Source: VRUE01 sp050258095 | GTDB taxonomy: Bacteria > Actinomycetota > Thermoleophilia > Solirubrobacterales > 70-9 | DNA: 64,000 nucleotides | NCBI GenBank assembly: GCA_050258095.1 | Contig: JBLMYD010000085.1 | Location: 1-64,000, forward strand | Direction: 5' to 3' | Shown here: piece by piece, positions 7,595 through 16,300 of the stretch | Numbering within the stretch: position 1 is the first letter of the stretch | How the letters are laid out: every line of letters starts with the position of its first letter | Notes under the pieces: model-generated | Told to the model about the DNA's origin: nothing | The model's input: only the letters and a program-made list of their open reading frames with translations | Database searches by the model: none | Translations under genes and position numbers: made by a program

Positions 7595-9784
7595 TCACTG
7601 CGGGTCGACGTCGACCGCGATCGCGACGTCGCGCAGCAGGCGATCGCGGGAGAGGCGCTCGACCGCCTCGCGCACGGCGGCAACCGTCGCCTCGCGCTCG
7701 TCCGCCTTCAGCAGCAGGCGGCGCCGGTGGCGGTTGCGGACGCGGAACATCGGCGCCGGGCCGAGCAGGTCGGTGTCGTCGGGCAGGGCGGGCGCGAGAC
7801 CGGCGGCCAGCTCCTGCGCCGCCCGCTGCAGGCGCTGCTCGGACTCGGCCCGCAGGACGATGCGGGTCAGGTGGGAGAAGGGCGGGTAGCGCAATGCGCG
7901 CCGCCGCTCGACCTCCTCGGCGAGGAAGCCGGCCGCGTCGTGCCCGGCCGCGTGCACGATGCTCGGCGCGGCCGGAGCCAGCGTCTGCACGACGACCTCG
8001 CCGCCGGCCTCGCCGCGGCCGCTGCGACCGGCCAGCTGCGCCACCATCGCGAAGGTGCGCTCGGCGGCGCGGAAGTCGGGGAAGCGCAGGGTCGCGTCGG
8101 CGTCGAGGATCGCGCTCAGCGTCACCTCGGGGAAGTCGTGGCCCTTGGCGACCATCTGGGTGCCGACGAGCACGCCGCTCTCGGCCTCGCCGAAGGCGGC
8201 GAGGATGCGCGCGTGGGCGCCGCGCCCGGCGGCGGTGTCGGCGTCGAGGCGGAAGACGGGCATCGGGGCCAGGCGCTCGGCGAGCAGCGCCTCGACCTGC
8301 TCGGTGCCGAGCCCCGCCCGCGAGAGCGTCGTCGAGCCGCACTCGGCGCAGGCGCGCGGCTGGGGCTCGGAGTGGGCGCAGTGGTGGCAGACGAGCCGGC
8401 CGGCGTCGCGGTGGACGATCAGCGAGACATCGCAGTTCGGGCAGCTCCAGTGCCGACCGCAGGAGCGGCAGGTGAGCCAGGGGGCGAAGCCGCGCCGATT
8501 GATCATCACGATCGCCTTCGCGCCGGCGGCGCGCACGCCCTCCAGGGCGGTCCAGGTCTCGGCGTGCAGCGGGCCGGAGCGCGGGTCGGCGTCGCGCATG
8601 TCGAGCACGCGCACCGGCGGCAGCGGCCGGCCGTCGACGCGGTGCGGCAGGCTGAGGCGCGGCAGCTCCAGCCAGGACTCGGGCCGCGGCGTCGCCGTGC
8701 CGGCGACGAGCACGGCGCCGCACTCGCTCGCCCGGCGCCGGGCGACCGTGCGGGCGTCGTAGCAGGGGTCGCCCTCCTGCTTGTAGGAGGGGTCGTGCTC
8801 CTCGTCGATCACGACCAGGCCGAGGTCGGCGAGCGGCGCGAAGACGGCGGAGCGCGGGCCGACGCAGACGCTCGCCTCGCCGCTGCGCAGGCGGCGCCAC
8901 TCGTCGTAGCGCTCGCCGTCGGGCAGGGCGGAGTGGAGGACGGCGCAACGGTCGCCGAGCCGCTCGCGGAAGCGGGCTACGGCCTGCGGCGTGAGGCCGA
9001 TCTCGGGGACGAGGACGATCGCGCTCCGTCCCCGCGCCAGCGCCGCCTCGACGGCGGCGAGGTAGACCTCGGTCTTGCCCGAGCCGGTGACGCCGTGCAG
9101 GAGCAGCTCGCGCGGCGCTGCGGCGGCGGCGTCGAGCGCGGCGACGATCTCCTCCACCGCGGCCGCCTGCTCGGGGAGCAGCCGGGGCCGGCCGGCGACG
9201 GCGCCGACGGCGGGATGCCGGGAGGCGCGGCGCACCTGCGAGCTGCGCGTCGCGACCAGGCCGCGCTGCTCGAGCCGCCGCAGGACGGCGCGGTCGGCGC
9301 CGACCGCCGCGGCCAGCGCCGGCGCCGACATCTCCCCCGCCCGCAGCGCCTCGAGGGCGGCCCGCTGCTTCACCCCGAGGCGCTCGCCGCCGCTCAGCGC
9401 CGCCTCGCCCGCCGCGGTTATCTCGGCCCGCAGCTCGTGGCGCGAGCGCACGCGCTGTCCCGCGGCGCCGGTACCCGGCGGCAGCACGAGCTGCAGGCCG
9501 CGGGAGGGCGTCGAGCAGTACTCGCTGGCGATCCAGAGGCCGAGGCGGACCAGCTCCGGCGGCGTCCCCGCCTCCAATGCCTCGATCGGCTCGGCGAGCC
9601 GCTCGGGAGCCAGCTCCGAGCTCTCGGCGAGATCGACGACGACGCCGAGCAGGCGGCGCCGGCCGAAGGGCACGCGGACGATGCTGCCGACCCCGAGGTC
9701 GGCCATCTCGGCGGGCAGGCGATAGTCGAACGGGCCGCGCAGGGCGCGGGCGGTCGTCAGCGGCTCGACCCTGGCGATCGACAT
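7595..9784 (-). CDS. priA: Primosomal protein N' (PriA)
   Basis: A 729-residue superfamily 2 replication-restart protein. The order is: N-terminal 3'-DNA-binding domain (starts VRVPFGRRRLLGVVV near residue 38), Walker A GVTGSGKTE, DEEH box, zinc-binding cysteine cluster (CRSCG, CPNCD, CHHC, CAECG) and a C-terminal domain. Unlike many actinobacterial PriA-like proteins, which have lost helicase motifs, this one keeps Walker A, DEEH and the SGRSGRGE-type motif VI (AGRSGRGEAGG), so it may be an active helicase. First gene of the def-fmt-rsmB string; a divergent PH-domain gene starts 50 bases away. Confidence 0.95.
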   Translation of the reverse strand: MSIARVEPLTTARALRGPFDYRLPAEMADLGVGSIVRVPFGRRRLLGVVVDLAESSELAPERLAEPIEALEAGTPPELVRLGLWIASEYCSTPSRGLQLVLPPGTGAAGQRVRSRHELRAEITAAGEAALSGGERLGVKQRAALEALRAGEMSAPALAAAVGADRAVLRRLEQRGLVATRSSQVRRASRHPAVGAVAGRPRLLPEQAAAVEEIVAALDAAAAAPRELLLHGVTGSGKTEVYLAAVEAALARGRSAIVLVPEIGLTPQAVARFRERLGDRCAVLHSALPDGERYDEWRRLRSGEASVCVGPRSAVFAPLADLGLVVIDEEHDPSYKQEGDPCYDARTVARRRASECGAVLVAGTATPRPESWLELPRLSLPHRVDGRPLPPVRVLDMRDADPRSGPLHAETWTALEGVRAAGAKAIVMINRRGFAPWLTCRSCGRHWSCPNCDVSLIVHRDAGRLVCHHCAHSEPQPRACAECGSTTLSRAGLGTEQVEALLAERLAPMPVFRLDADTAAGRGAHARILAAFGEAESGVLVGTQMVAKGHDFPEVTLSAILDADATLRFPDFRAAERTFAMVAQLAGRSGRGEAGGEVVVQTLAPAAPSIVHAAGHDAAGFLAEEVERRRALRYPPFSHLTRIVLRAESEQRLQRAAQELAAGLAPALPDDTDLLGPAPMFRVRNRHRRRLLLKADEREATVAAVREAVERLSRDRLLRDVAIAVDVDPQ

Positions 9785-9819
9785 GCCTCCAACGTATGGA
9801 GGAAGGCGGACGCCGCGGG

Positions 9820-9825
9820 TATGCT
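9820..9825 (+). promoter_or_regulatory. Possible -10 element of a leaderless transcript
   Basis: TATGCT lies 9 bases before the ATG of the PH-domain gene. That spacing would place the transcription start at or next to the start codon, a common leaderless arrangement in actinobacteria. There is no good Shine-Dalgarno sequence in the gap. No clear -35 was identified. Confidence 0.35.
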
Positions 9826-9834
9826 CAGCCGCGA

Positions 9835-10314
9835 ATGGCCGGCCTCAACCTCAGCCCCGGCGAGCGGGTGATCTTCCAGGGCCATCCCTCCTGGCGGGCG
9901 ATCCTCGGCTTCTACCTGAAGGGCATCCTGATCGCGGCCCTGGCCGGCGTCATCTTCAAGCTCTTCGGCGCCGGCGCCGGCACCGTCTTCCTCGTCATCC
10001 TCGCGATCGTCGCCGTCACCGTCCTGACCGGTTTCCTCAAGCGCGTCGCGACCACCTACACGATCACCGATCGCCGCCTCAACATCCGCCGCGGCATCGT
10101 CTCGCGCGAGGTCCAGGAGACCCGCCTCGAACGCGTCCAGAACGTCAACTACCAGCAGTCGATCTACCAGCGCCTGATGCAGATCGGCGACGTCGACTTC
10201 GACACCGCCGCGGGCGACGACTACAACTTCGTCTTCGCCGGCGTCGCCGACCCCGCCAAGGTGGTTCACCGGGTGGACCAGGCGACGGGGACGCACGCCG
10301 CCGGATCGCCGTGA
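9835..10314 (+). CDS. Membrane-anchored bacterial PH-domain protein
   Basis: A 159-residue protein with two close hydrophobic helices (about residues 25-60) followed by a bPH2-type domain containing TTYTITDRRLNIRRGIVSRE and a basic, structured C-terminus. This YdbS/YdbT-like layout is widespread in Gram-positives, where such proteins are linked to membrane stress, though the role here is not known. The ATG at 9835 gives a short cytosolic lead-in. The stop overlaps the nfo start (TGATG), so the two genes are coupled. Confidence 0.8.
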   Translation: MAGLNLSPGERVIFQGHPSWRAILGFYLKGILIAALAGVIFKLFGAGAGTVFLVILAIVAVTVLTGFLKRVATTYTITDRRLNIRRGIVSREVQETRLERVQNVNYQQSIYQRLMQIGDVDFDTAAGDDYNFVFAGVADPAKVVHRVDQATGTHAAGSP

Positions 10315-11177
10315 TGCTGATCGGTGCGCACGTCTCGACGTCCGGAGGGCTCGACAAGGCGATCGAACGCGGCGCGGAGATCGGCTGCGAGTCGATCCAG
10401 ATCTTCAACCAGAGCCCGCGAATGTGGCGGCCGACGAAATACGGCGAGGAGGACTTCGCGCGCTTCCGCGAGGCGATGGACGACTCGCCGATCGAAGCGG
10501 TGGTGATCCATGCCGTCTACCTGATCAACTGCGCTACCAAGGATTCAGAGCTGCGCAAGAAGTCGCTGTCCTCACTCACTCACGCGCTGCGGATCGGCGA
10601 CGCGATCGGCGCCGCCGGCGTCGTCCTCCACCCCGGCGCGCAGAAGGGCGAGGCGCTGGGGCCCTCGATCAAACGAGCGGCCAAGGTGATCGCCGCGGCG
10701 CTGAAGGACAGCGACACCTGCCCTCTCCTGCTCGAGCAGACCGCCGGTCACAAGGGCCTGCTCGGCCGCGACTTCGACCAGACCGCCGAGCTGATCGAGC
10801 TCGCCGGCGGCGGCAAGCGCCTCGGCCTCTGCCTCGACTCCTGCCACCTCTTCGTCCAGGGCTACGACGTCACCGACGAGGCCCACCTCAGCGCCATTCT
10901 CGACGAGGCCGACGAGAAGGTCGGCCTCGACCGCCTGCGCTGCGTCCACGTCAACGACGCCGCCGCCCCACTCGGCTCCTGCCGCGACCGCCACGCCAAC
11001 GTCGGCCAGGGCGAGATGGGCAAACAGGGTCTCGCCGCCTTCCTCTCCGAGCCCCGCTTCGAGGGCCTGCCCGCGACCCTGGAGACCCCCGGCCCCGACA
11101 AGAAAGGCCCCGACCGCAAAGAGGTCCAGGCTGCGAAGCGTCTGCGCAAAGAGGGCCTCAAGCGACGCGGGGTATAG
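10314..11177 (+). CDS. nfo: Endonuclease IV, AP endonuclease
   Basis: Cleaves DNA at abasic sites in base excision repair. The 287-residue TIM-barrel protein shows the metal-binding signatures: GAHVST at the N-terminus, VIHAVYLINCA, VLHPGAQKGE, LLEQTAGHKG, GLCLDSCHLF, VHVNDAAAPLGSCRDRHANVGQGEMG and LETPG. ATG at 10314. Downstream, two palindromic elements fill the gap to the convergent acyl-CoA dehydrogenase gene. Confidence 0.96.
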   Translation: MLIGAHVSTSGGLDKAIERGAEIGCESIQIFNQSPRMWRPTKYGEEDFARFREAMDDSPIEAVVIHAVYLINCATKDSELRKKSLSSLTHALRIGDAIGAAGVVLHPGAQKGEALGPSIKRAAKVIAAALKDSDTCPLLLEQTAGHKGLLGRDFDQTAELIELAGGGKRLGLCLDSCHLFVQGYDVTDEAHLSAILDEADEKVGLDRLRCVHVNDAAAPLGSCRDRHANVGQGEMGKQGLAAFLSEPRFEGLPATLETPGPDKKGPDRKEVQAAKRLRKEGLKRRGV

Positions 11178-11189
11178 GACGGCGGTTGA

Positions 11190-11248
11190 CTCTCGCGGGA
11201 ATTGACGCCCACCCGACACTACGAAAGCTTTTGAAGCCCCCGCGAGAG
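11190..11248. repeat. Inverted repeat after nfo
   Basis: Ten-base perfect arms CTCTCGCGGG (11190-11199) and their complement (11239-11248) enclose about 39 bases. It starts 13 bases after the nfo stop. It could act as a transcription barrier between the convergent genes, but no T-run follows. Confidence 0.5.
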
Positions 11249-11304
11249 CACATCGAGAGACGCATAGCTCACGATGACCTTGTTCGCATCGAGAGAGCTG
11301 TCCC

Positions 11305-11459
11305 GCACCAAGGCCGGTGGGTCTCTGCGCGAATGGCGCGAAGCGGCCCATGCAATCCGATCTGGGGCGCGGCGTAGCCGCGCACTTCATTCGTCGCACG
11401 TGCGCGCAAAGCGTGCGCGTGCGACATCAATTCGATCAGAGACCCACCGGCCTTGGTGC
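11305..11459. repeat. 155-bp inverted repeat with 23-bp perfect arms
   Basis: Arms 11305-11327 and 11437-11459 (beginning GCACCAAGGCCGGTGGGTCT) match perfectly over 23 bases. A nested hairpin occurs in the centre around 11392-11424 (GTCGCACG paired with CGTGCGAC). The element sits between convergent nfo and acyl-CoA dehydrogenase genes and ends 11 bases before the stop codon of the latter. No transposase is present, so it is not an insertion sequence. Confidence 0.85.
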
Positions 11460-11469
11460 GCTGCCGCTC

Positions 11470-12765
11470 CTATTTGATGTGGACGCCTGAGATCGCGCGG
11501 CTGATGACCAGGCGCTGGATCTCGGAGGTGCCCTCGAAGATCGTGTAGATCTTGGCGTCGCGGTGCATCCGCTCGACCGGGAACTCGCGGGTGTAGCCGT
11601 TGCCGCCGAGGATCTGGATCGCGCGCTCGGTCGCCCAGACGGCGACCTCGCCGGCCTTGAGCTTCGACATCGAGCCCTCGGCGTTTTCGAACTTCTGGCC
11701 GCTGCGGCCCATCCAGGCGGCGCGCCAGACGAGCAGGCGGGCGGCGTCGATCTCGAGCTTCATGTCGGCGAGGGCGAAGGCGATCGCCTGGTTCTCGACG
11801 ATCGCCCTGCCGAACTGTTCGCGCTCCTTGGCGTAGTCGAGCGCGTACTCGTAGGCGGCGCGGGCGATGCCGAGCGCCTGGGCGCCGACCGTCGGGCGGC
11901 TCGCCTCGAAGGTCTGCATCGCCGCCTGCGACTTGGCTTTCTTGCCCTCGCGCACGCGCGCCAGCCGTTCGTCGAGCTTCTCCTTGCCGCCCAGCAGGCA
12001 GGCGCCCGGCACGCGGCAGTCGTCGAGGTGGACGTCGGCGGTATGCGAGGCGCGCAGGCCGTGCTTCTTCACCTTGGCGCCCTGCTCGCAGCCCTTCGTC
12101 CCCGGCGGGACGATGAAGGCGGCGTGGCCGCGCGAGCCGAGCTCGCGGTCGACCGAGGCGATGACGACGTGCACGTCGGCGATGCCGCCGTTCGTCGCCC
12201 AGGCCTTCTGGCCGTTGAGGATCCACTCGTCCGCGGCCTCGTCGTACTTGGCCGTGGTGCGGATCGCAGACACGTCGGAGCCGGCGTCCGGCTCCGACGA
12301 GCAGAATGCGGCGACTTTGGGATCGTCCGCGGTGCCGAAGCACTGCGGGATCCACTCGCCCATCTGCTCCGGGGTTCCCTGCCCGAAGATCGCGGCGACT
12401 GCCAGCGAGGTGCCCATGATCGCCATGCCGATGCCGGCGTCGCCCCAGAAGAGCTCCTCGTTGGCGATCGGCAGCGTCAGGCCGGTCTCGTCGGCCCAGA
12501 ACTGGCCGAGCGCTTCGAAGCTGTAGAGGCCGATCTTCGCCGCCTCCTGGATCACCGGCCAGGGCGTCTCCTCGCGCTCGTCCCACTCCGCGGCGGCCGG
12601 GCGGACGACGCCCTCGGCGAAGCCGTGCACCCACTCGCGGATGTCCTTCTGGTCCTGGTTCAGCTCGAGGCTGAACTTCGGCCCGCCCTCGTCTGCTCCG
12701 TTGGCGCCGTCGGTCGCCTCGGGCACCAGCGCCTCCGCCTCCGCCACTGCCGCTGTATCGCTCAT
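11470..12765 (-). CDS. Acyl-CoA dehydrogenase
   Basis: A 431-residue FAD-dependent dehydrogenase of fatty acid or short acyl-CoA oxidation, passing electrons to ETF. Signatures include the FAD/substrate loop SSEPDAGSDVSA, WATNGG and the C-terminal IFEGTSEIQR, whose Glu is the position of the catalytic base in MCAD-type enzymes. The middle contains a charged segment near residues 275-290 longer than usual. ATG at 12765 is chosen because a good promoter-like TAGAAT lies 7 bases upstream inside a palindrome. Chain-length specificity cannot be told. The gene stands alone. Confidence 0.93.
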   Translation of the reverse strand: MSDTAAVAEAEALVPEATDGANGADEGGPKFSLELNQDQKDIREWVHGFAEGVVRPAAAEWDEREETPWPVIQEAAKIGLYSFEALGQFWADETGLTLPIANEELFWGDAGIGMAIMGTSLAVAAIFGQGTPEQMGEWIPQCFGTADDPKVAAFCSSEPDAGSDVSAIRTTAKYDEAADEWILNGQKAWATNGGIADVHVVIASVDRELGSRGHAAFIVPPGTKGCEQGAKVKKHGLRASHTADVHLDDCRVPGACLLGGKEKLDERLARVREGKKAKSQAAMQTFEASRPTVGAQALGIARAAYEYALDYAKEREQFGRAIVENQAIAFALADMKLEIDAARLLVWRAAWMGRSGQKFENAEGSMSKLKAGEVAVWATERAIQILGGNGYTREFPVERMHRDAKIYTIFEGTSEIQRLVISRAISGVHIK

Positions 12766-12767
12766 AG

Positions 12768-12802
12768 GTCGAATTCTACACCGAAAGGTGTAGCGCTTCG
12801 AC
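12768..12802 (-). promoter_or_regulatory. Palindromic operator overlapping the acyl-CoA dehydrogenase promoter
   Basis: GTCGAA...CTACACC-GAAA-GGTGTAG...TTCGAC forms a nested inverted repeat ending 3 bases before the ATG. On the coding strand it contains TAGAAT, a good -10 box 7 bases before the start codon, implying a leaderless transcript with the operator over the promoter. A TetR- or FadR-type repressor would fit; the regulator is not in view. Confidence 0.5.
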
Positions 12803-12814
12803 CGATAACTACCT

Positions 12815-12861
12815 GGGTGCAACGCGTTTGACGCCTTATAGGCGCACAAAACGTTTCACCC
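12815..12861. repeat. Palindromic element family C copy 1
   Basis: Arms 12815-12835 (GGGTGCAACGCGTTTGACGCC) and 12841-12861 pair with about four mismatches around TTATA-containing centre. It ends 13 bases before the stop codon of the Cys-rich gene. A relative with the same GGGTGCAACGCGTTG start is at 18206-18253. Confidence 0.75.
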
Positions 12862-12873
12862 GTCTGGGAGCAC

Positions 12874-13248
12874 TTAGAAATCGCGCAGGTCGAAGGCACG
12901 GATGCCCTCGGGGCCGCCGTCGACGCAGTCGAAGAAACGGCGGTTGACGCAGTCGTAGGACTCGCCCGTGCCCTCGTAGGCGCGCTCGACCGAGAACTGG
13001 CACTGGGGCAGCGCCTCGCCGGTCATCTTCACCCCGCCGAAGCCGCCCGGCTGCAGGACGGCGTCGAGCTCGACCTTGGCCGAGAAGACGTCCTGCATGC
13101 AGCCGACGTACTGGATGCCGGTCAGCATGTCGACGAAGCTGTAGAGGTAGCGGCAGCGCATTTCGACGCAACCGCGCGGCTCGACCATCTTGTCGCAGAA
13201 GGAGCGGCACTGCCGACACTCGCCCGTCTTCTCGCGCGTCGCTGGCAT
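12874..13248 (-). CDS. Cysteine-rich protein of unknown function
   Basis: I do not recognise this 124-residue protein. It has nine cysteines at residues 11, 14, 18, 27, 32, 50, 83, 100 and 108. The first five form a compact CxxCxxxC-x8-CxxxxC cluster that could bind zinc or an iron-sulfur centre. There is no signal peptide or membrane segment. Palindromic elements flank it on both sides, so it is probably its own transcription unit between acyl-CoA dehydrogenase and dnaE. ATG start at 13248. Confidence 0.65.
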   Translation of the reverse strand: MPATREKTGECRQCRSFCDKMVEPRGCVEMRCRYLYSFVDMLTGIQYVGCMQDVFSAKVELDAVLQPGGFGGVKMTGEALPQCQFSVERAYEGTGESYDCVNRRFFDCVDGGPEGIRAFDLRDF

Positions 13249-13268
13249 GTATGGAGTCTAGGGACCTC

Positions 13269-13367
13269 TGGCCGCGAAAACCAAGCAGTTCGGGAGACGC
13301 AGGGAGCGTGGCGTGCTCTGCACGCGAGCGACCGAGGAAACCGAAATGCGCAGGTTTGCAGCGGTCA
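13269..13367. repeat. Palindromic element family E copy 2
   Basis: Outer arms 13269-13282 (TGGCCGCGAAAACC) and 13353-13367 pair with a few mismatches. The core contains CGTGCTCTGCACGCGAGCGA, matching family E copies at 2505 and 59204. The right arm includes the dnaE stop codon. Confidence 0.8.
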
Positions 13368-16300
13368 GGCAGCCAGCGCCGAGGCGCTTCCCAGAACGTG
13401 ATCGAGCTCGCTCTGCAGGCGCCCGGAGGGGCGGACGCGGTAGCCCTCGCCGAGGGCGAGACGGCGCGCCGCGACGGCGCCGCTCCGTATCGCCAGGTGG
13501 ACCTCGACCTCGCCCTTGTGGTGCTCGAGCACGGCCTTCAGCTCCTCGACGAGCGCCTCCGTCAGCACGCCCGCCTCGACCTCGACCTCGAAGGGCCCCG
13601 TCGGCGAGGCGGCGATCGCAGGCGCGTTGGCGATCTCCTCGGCATCGGGTTCGAAGCGCTCGGCCTCCTGCACCACGAGCTTCGTCTCGCCCCGCTCCTT
13701 GTGGTCGATGCGACCGCGGACGAGGACGATCGCATCGGGCGCGATCGCCGCGGCGCTCTCCGCCTGGTCGGCCTTGAAGACCAGCATCTCGACCTGGCCC
13801 TCGATGTCGTCGAGCGTGGCGAACATCATCTGGCTGCCGCTCTTCGTGCGGATCTTCTTGCACTCGGTGACGATGCCGCCGACCGTCACCCAGGAACCGT
13901 CCTGCTTGCCGGCCAGCTCGTCGAGGCCGCAGTCGACGCGGGCGCGCAGCGCGCCCCGCACCTCGGTCAGCGGGTGCTCGGAGAGGTAGGTGCCGAGCGT
14001 CTCCTTCTCCATCGCCAGCAACTCGGCGCGATCGAACTCCTCAGCCGAGATCGGCGGCCGGTGGTGCGCCTGCGACGAGCTCGCGCCGCCGCCCGCCTCT
14101 TCGCCGAAGTCGAAGATCGAGCCCTGGCCGAGCTGCGCGTCCTCCTGCGCCTTCTGGCCCGCGGACTGCGCCGCCAGCAGCGCCTCGAGCATGCCCTTGC
14201 GGGTTGCGCCGGTCGAGTCGAGCGCCCCGCACTTGACCAGGCATTCGATCGCCCGTTTGTTGACCGCGCGCGAGTCGACCCGCTCGCAGAAGTCCCAGAT
14301 CGAGTCGATCGGCCTCTCCTCGCGGGCGCGCAGGATCGCCTCGACCGCGGCGTGGCCGACGTTCTTGACTGCGTCGAGGCCGAAGCGAATCGCGCTCTCG
14401 GAGACGACGAAGTCGTGGTCGGAGGAGTTGACGTCGGGCGGCAGCACCTCGATCCCCATCTCCTCGCAGCGGTTGACGAAGAAGGGCACCTTGTCCTTCG
14501 TGTTCATCACCGAGGAGATCACCGCCGCCATGTACTCGGCCGGGTAGTTCGCCTTCAGGTAGGCGGTGCGGTAGGAGATCAGCCCGTAGCAGGCGGCGTG
14601 CGACTTGTTGAAGGAGTAGTCGGCGGCGGCTTCGTTCAGCTTCCAGAGGTCGGCGGCGACGCTCGGCGCGGTGCCGGACTCCTTCATGCCCGCCATGAAC
14701 TTGTCCTTCATCGTCGCCATCAGGTCGCGCTTCTTCTTGCCGATCGCCTTGCGCAGGTCGTCCGCCTCGGCGCCCGAGAAGCCGGCCATCTCGCGCGCGA
14801 TCGCCATCAGCTGCTCCTGGTAGAGGACGCAGCCGTAGGTCGGCTCGGTGATTTGGCGCAGGCGCTCGTCGGCGTAAGTGACCGACTCCGGGTTGCGCTT
14901 GCCCTTCGCGTAGACGTCGATGTAGCGCATCGCGCCCGGCCGGTAGAGGGCGACGAGGGCGACGATGTCGTCGAAGGCGCTCGGCTGCACCTTTTTCATC
15001 GCCTCGCGCATCCCCTCGGACTCGAGCTGGAAGACGCCGGTGCCCTCGCCGCGGGTCAGCATCTCGAAGGTCTTCGCGTCGTCCATCGGGATCGTGCCGA
15101 TGTCGAGCTCGACCCCGCGCGAGCGGCGGATGATCTCCACCGCGTCCTCGATCACGTCGAGGTTGCGCAAACCGAGGAAGTCCATCTTCAGCAGGCCGAT
15201 CTCCTCGATCGGCCCCATCGAGTACTGGGTGACGATCTTGTACTGGCGCTCCGCCTTGCCGCCGCCGTTGGGGCCGCCGCCGTTGCCGTTGGCGCCCCCC
15301 GGCGCGCCGCGGTCCTCGGCCAGCTGCAGCGGCGCGATCTCCTGCAGCGGCCGATCGGCGATCACCACCGCGGCGGCGTGGATCGAGTTGTTGCGGATGA
15401 TCCCCTCGAGGCCCTTGGCGACGTCGATGATCTTCTTCGCGTCGGGCTCGGCGTCGTAGGTCTTGCGCAGCTCCTGGCCGGGCGCGAGGCATTCCTCGAA
15501 GGACGGGCTGCGGCCCATGATCGGCTCCGGGATCTGCTTGGCGAGGCGGTCACCGGTGCCGTAGTCGTAGCCGAGCACGCGGGCCGCGTCGCGGGTCGCG
15601 GCGCGCGGCGCCATCTTGCCGAAGGTGATGATCTGGGCGACCGACTCGCGGCCGTACTTCTCGGCGACGTAGCGGATCACGCGCTCGCGGCCGCGCACCG
15701 AGAAGTCGATGTCGATGTCGGGCATCGACTTGCGGCCCGGGTTGAGGAAGCGCTCGAAGAGCAGGTCGTTGGCGATCGGGTCGATGTCGGTGATCGCCAG
15801 CGCGTAGGCGACGATCGAGCCGGCGGCCGAGCCACGGCCCGGGCCGACGGCGATCCCGTTCTCCTTGGCGTAGCGGACGAAGTCCCAGACGATCAGGAAG
15901 TAGGAGGAGAAGCCCATATCCTCGATCACGCCGAGCTCGAACTCGAGCCGTTCGCGCGCCTCGGCCGGAACCGGGTCGCCGTAGCGAGCCCGCATCCCCT
16001 CGTCGACGATGCGGCGCAGCATCGCCTCCGGCTCCTCACCGTGGGCGGTCGGGTAGCGCGGCAGCAGCAGCTTGCCGAGCTCGATCTCGGCGTTGCAGCG
16101 CTCGGCGATCTCGAGCGTCGCCGGCACCGCCTCCGGCCACTCGGCGAAGGACTCCGCCATTTCCTCGCTGGTCTTCAGGTAGAACTCGTTGGTGTCGAAG
16201 CTCAGCTTCGGCGCCTCCAGGGTCGACTTGGTCTGCACGCAGAGCAGCGCCCGGTGGTTGTCGAAGTCCTCGCGGCGCAGGTAGTGGACGTCGGCCGTGG

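Noticed and set aside
11305..11459. Insertion sequence
   Set aside because: The inverted repeats are good but there is only about 110 bp between arms, no transposase frame and no clear target duplication.
11387..12634. Second dehydrogenase-like frame within the acyl-CoA dehydrogenase gene
   Set aside because: It is a shifted reading of the same gene, with no family motif.
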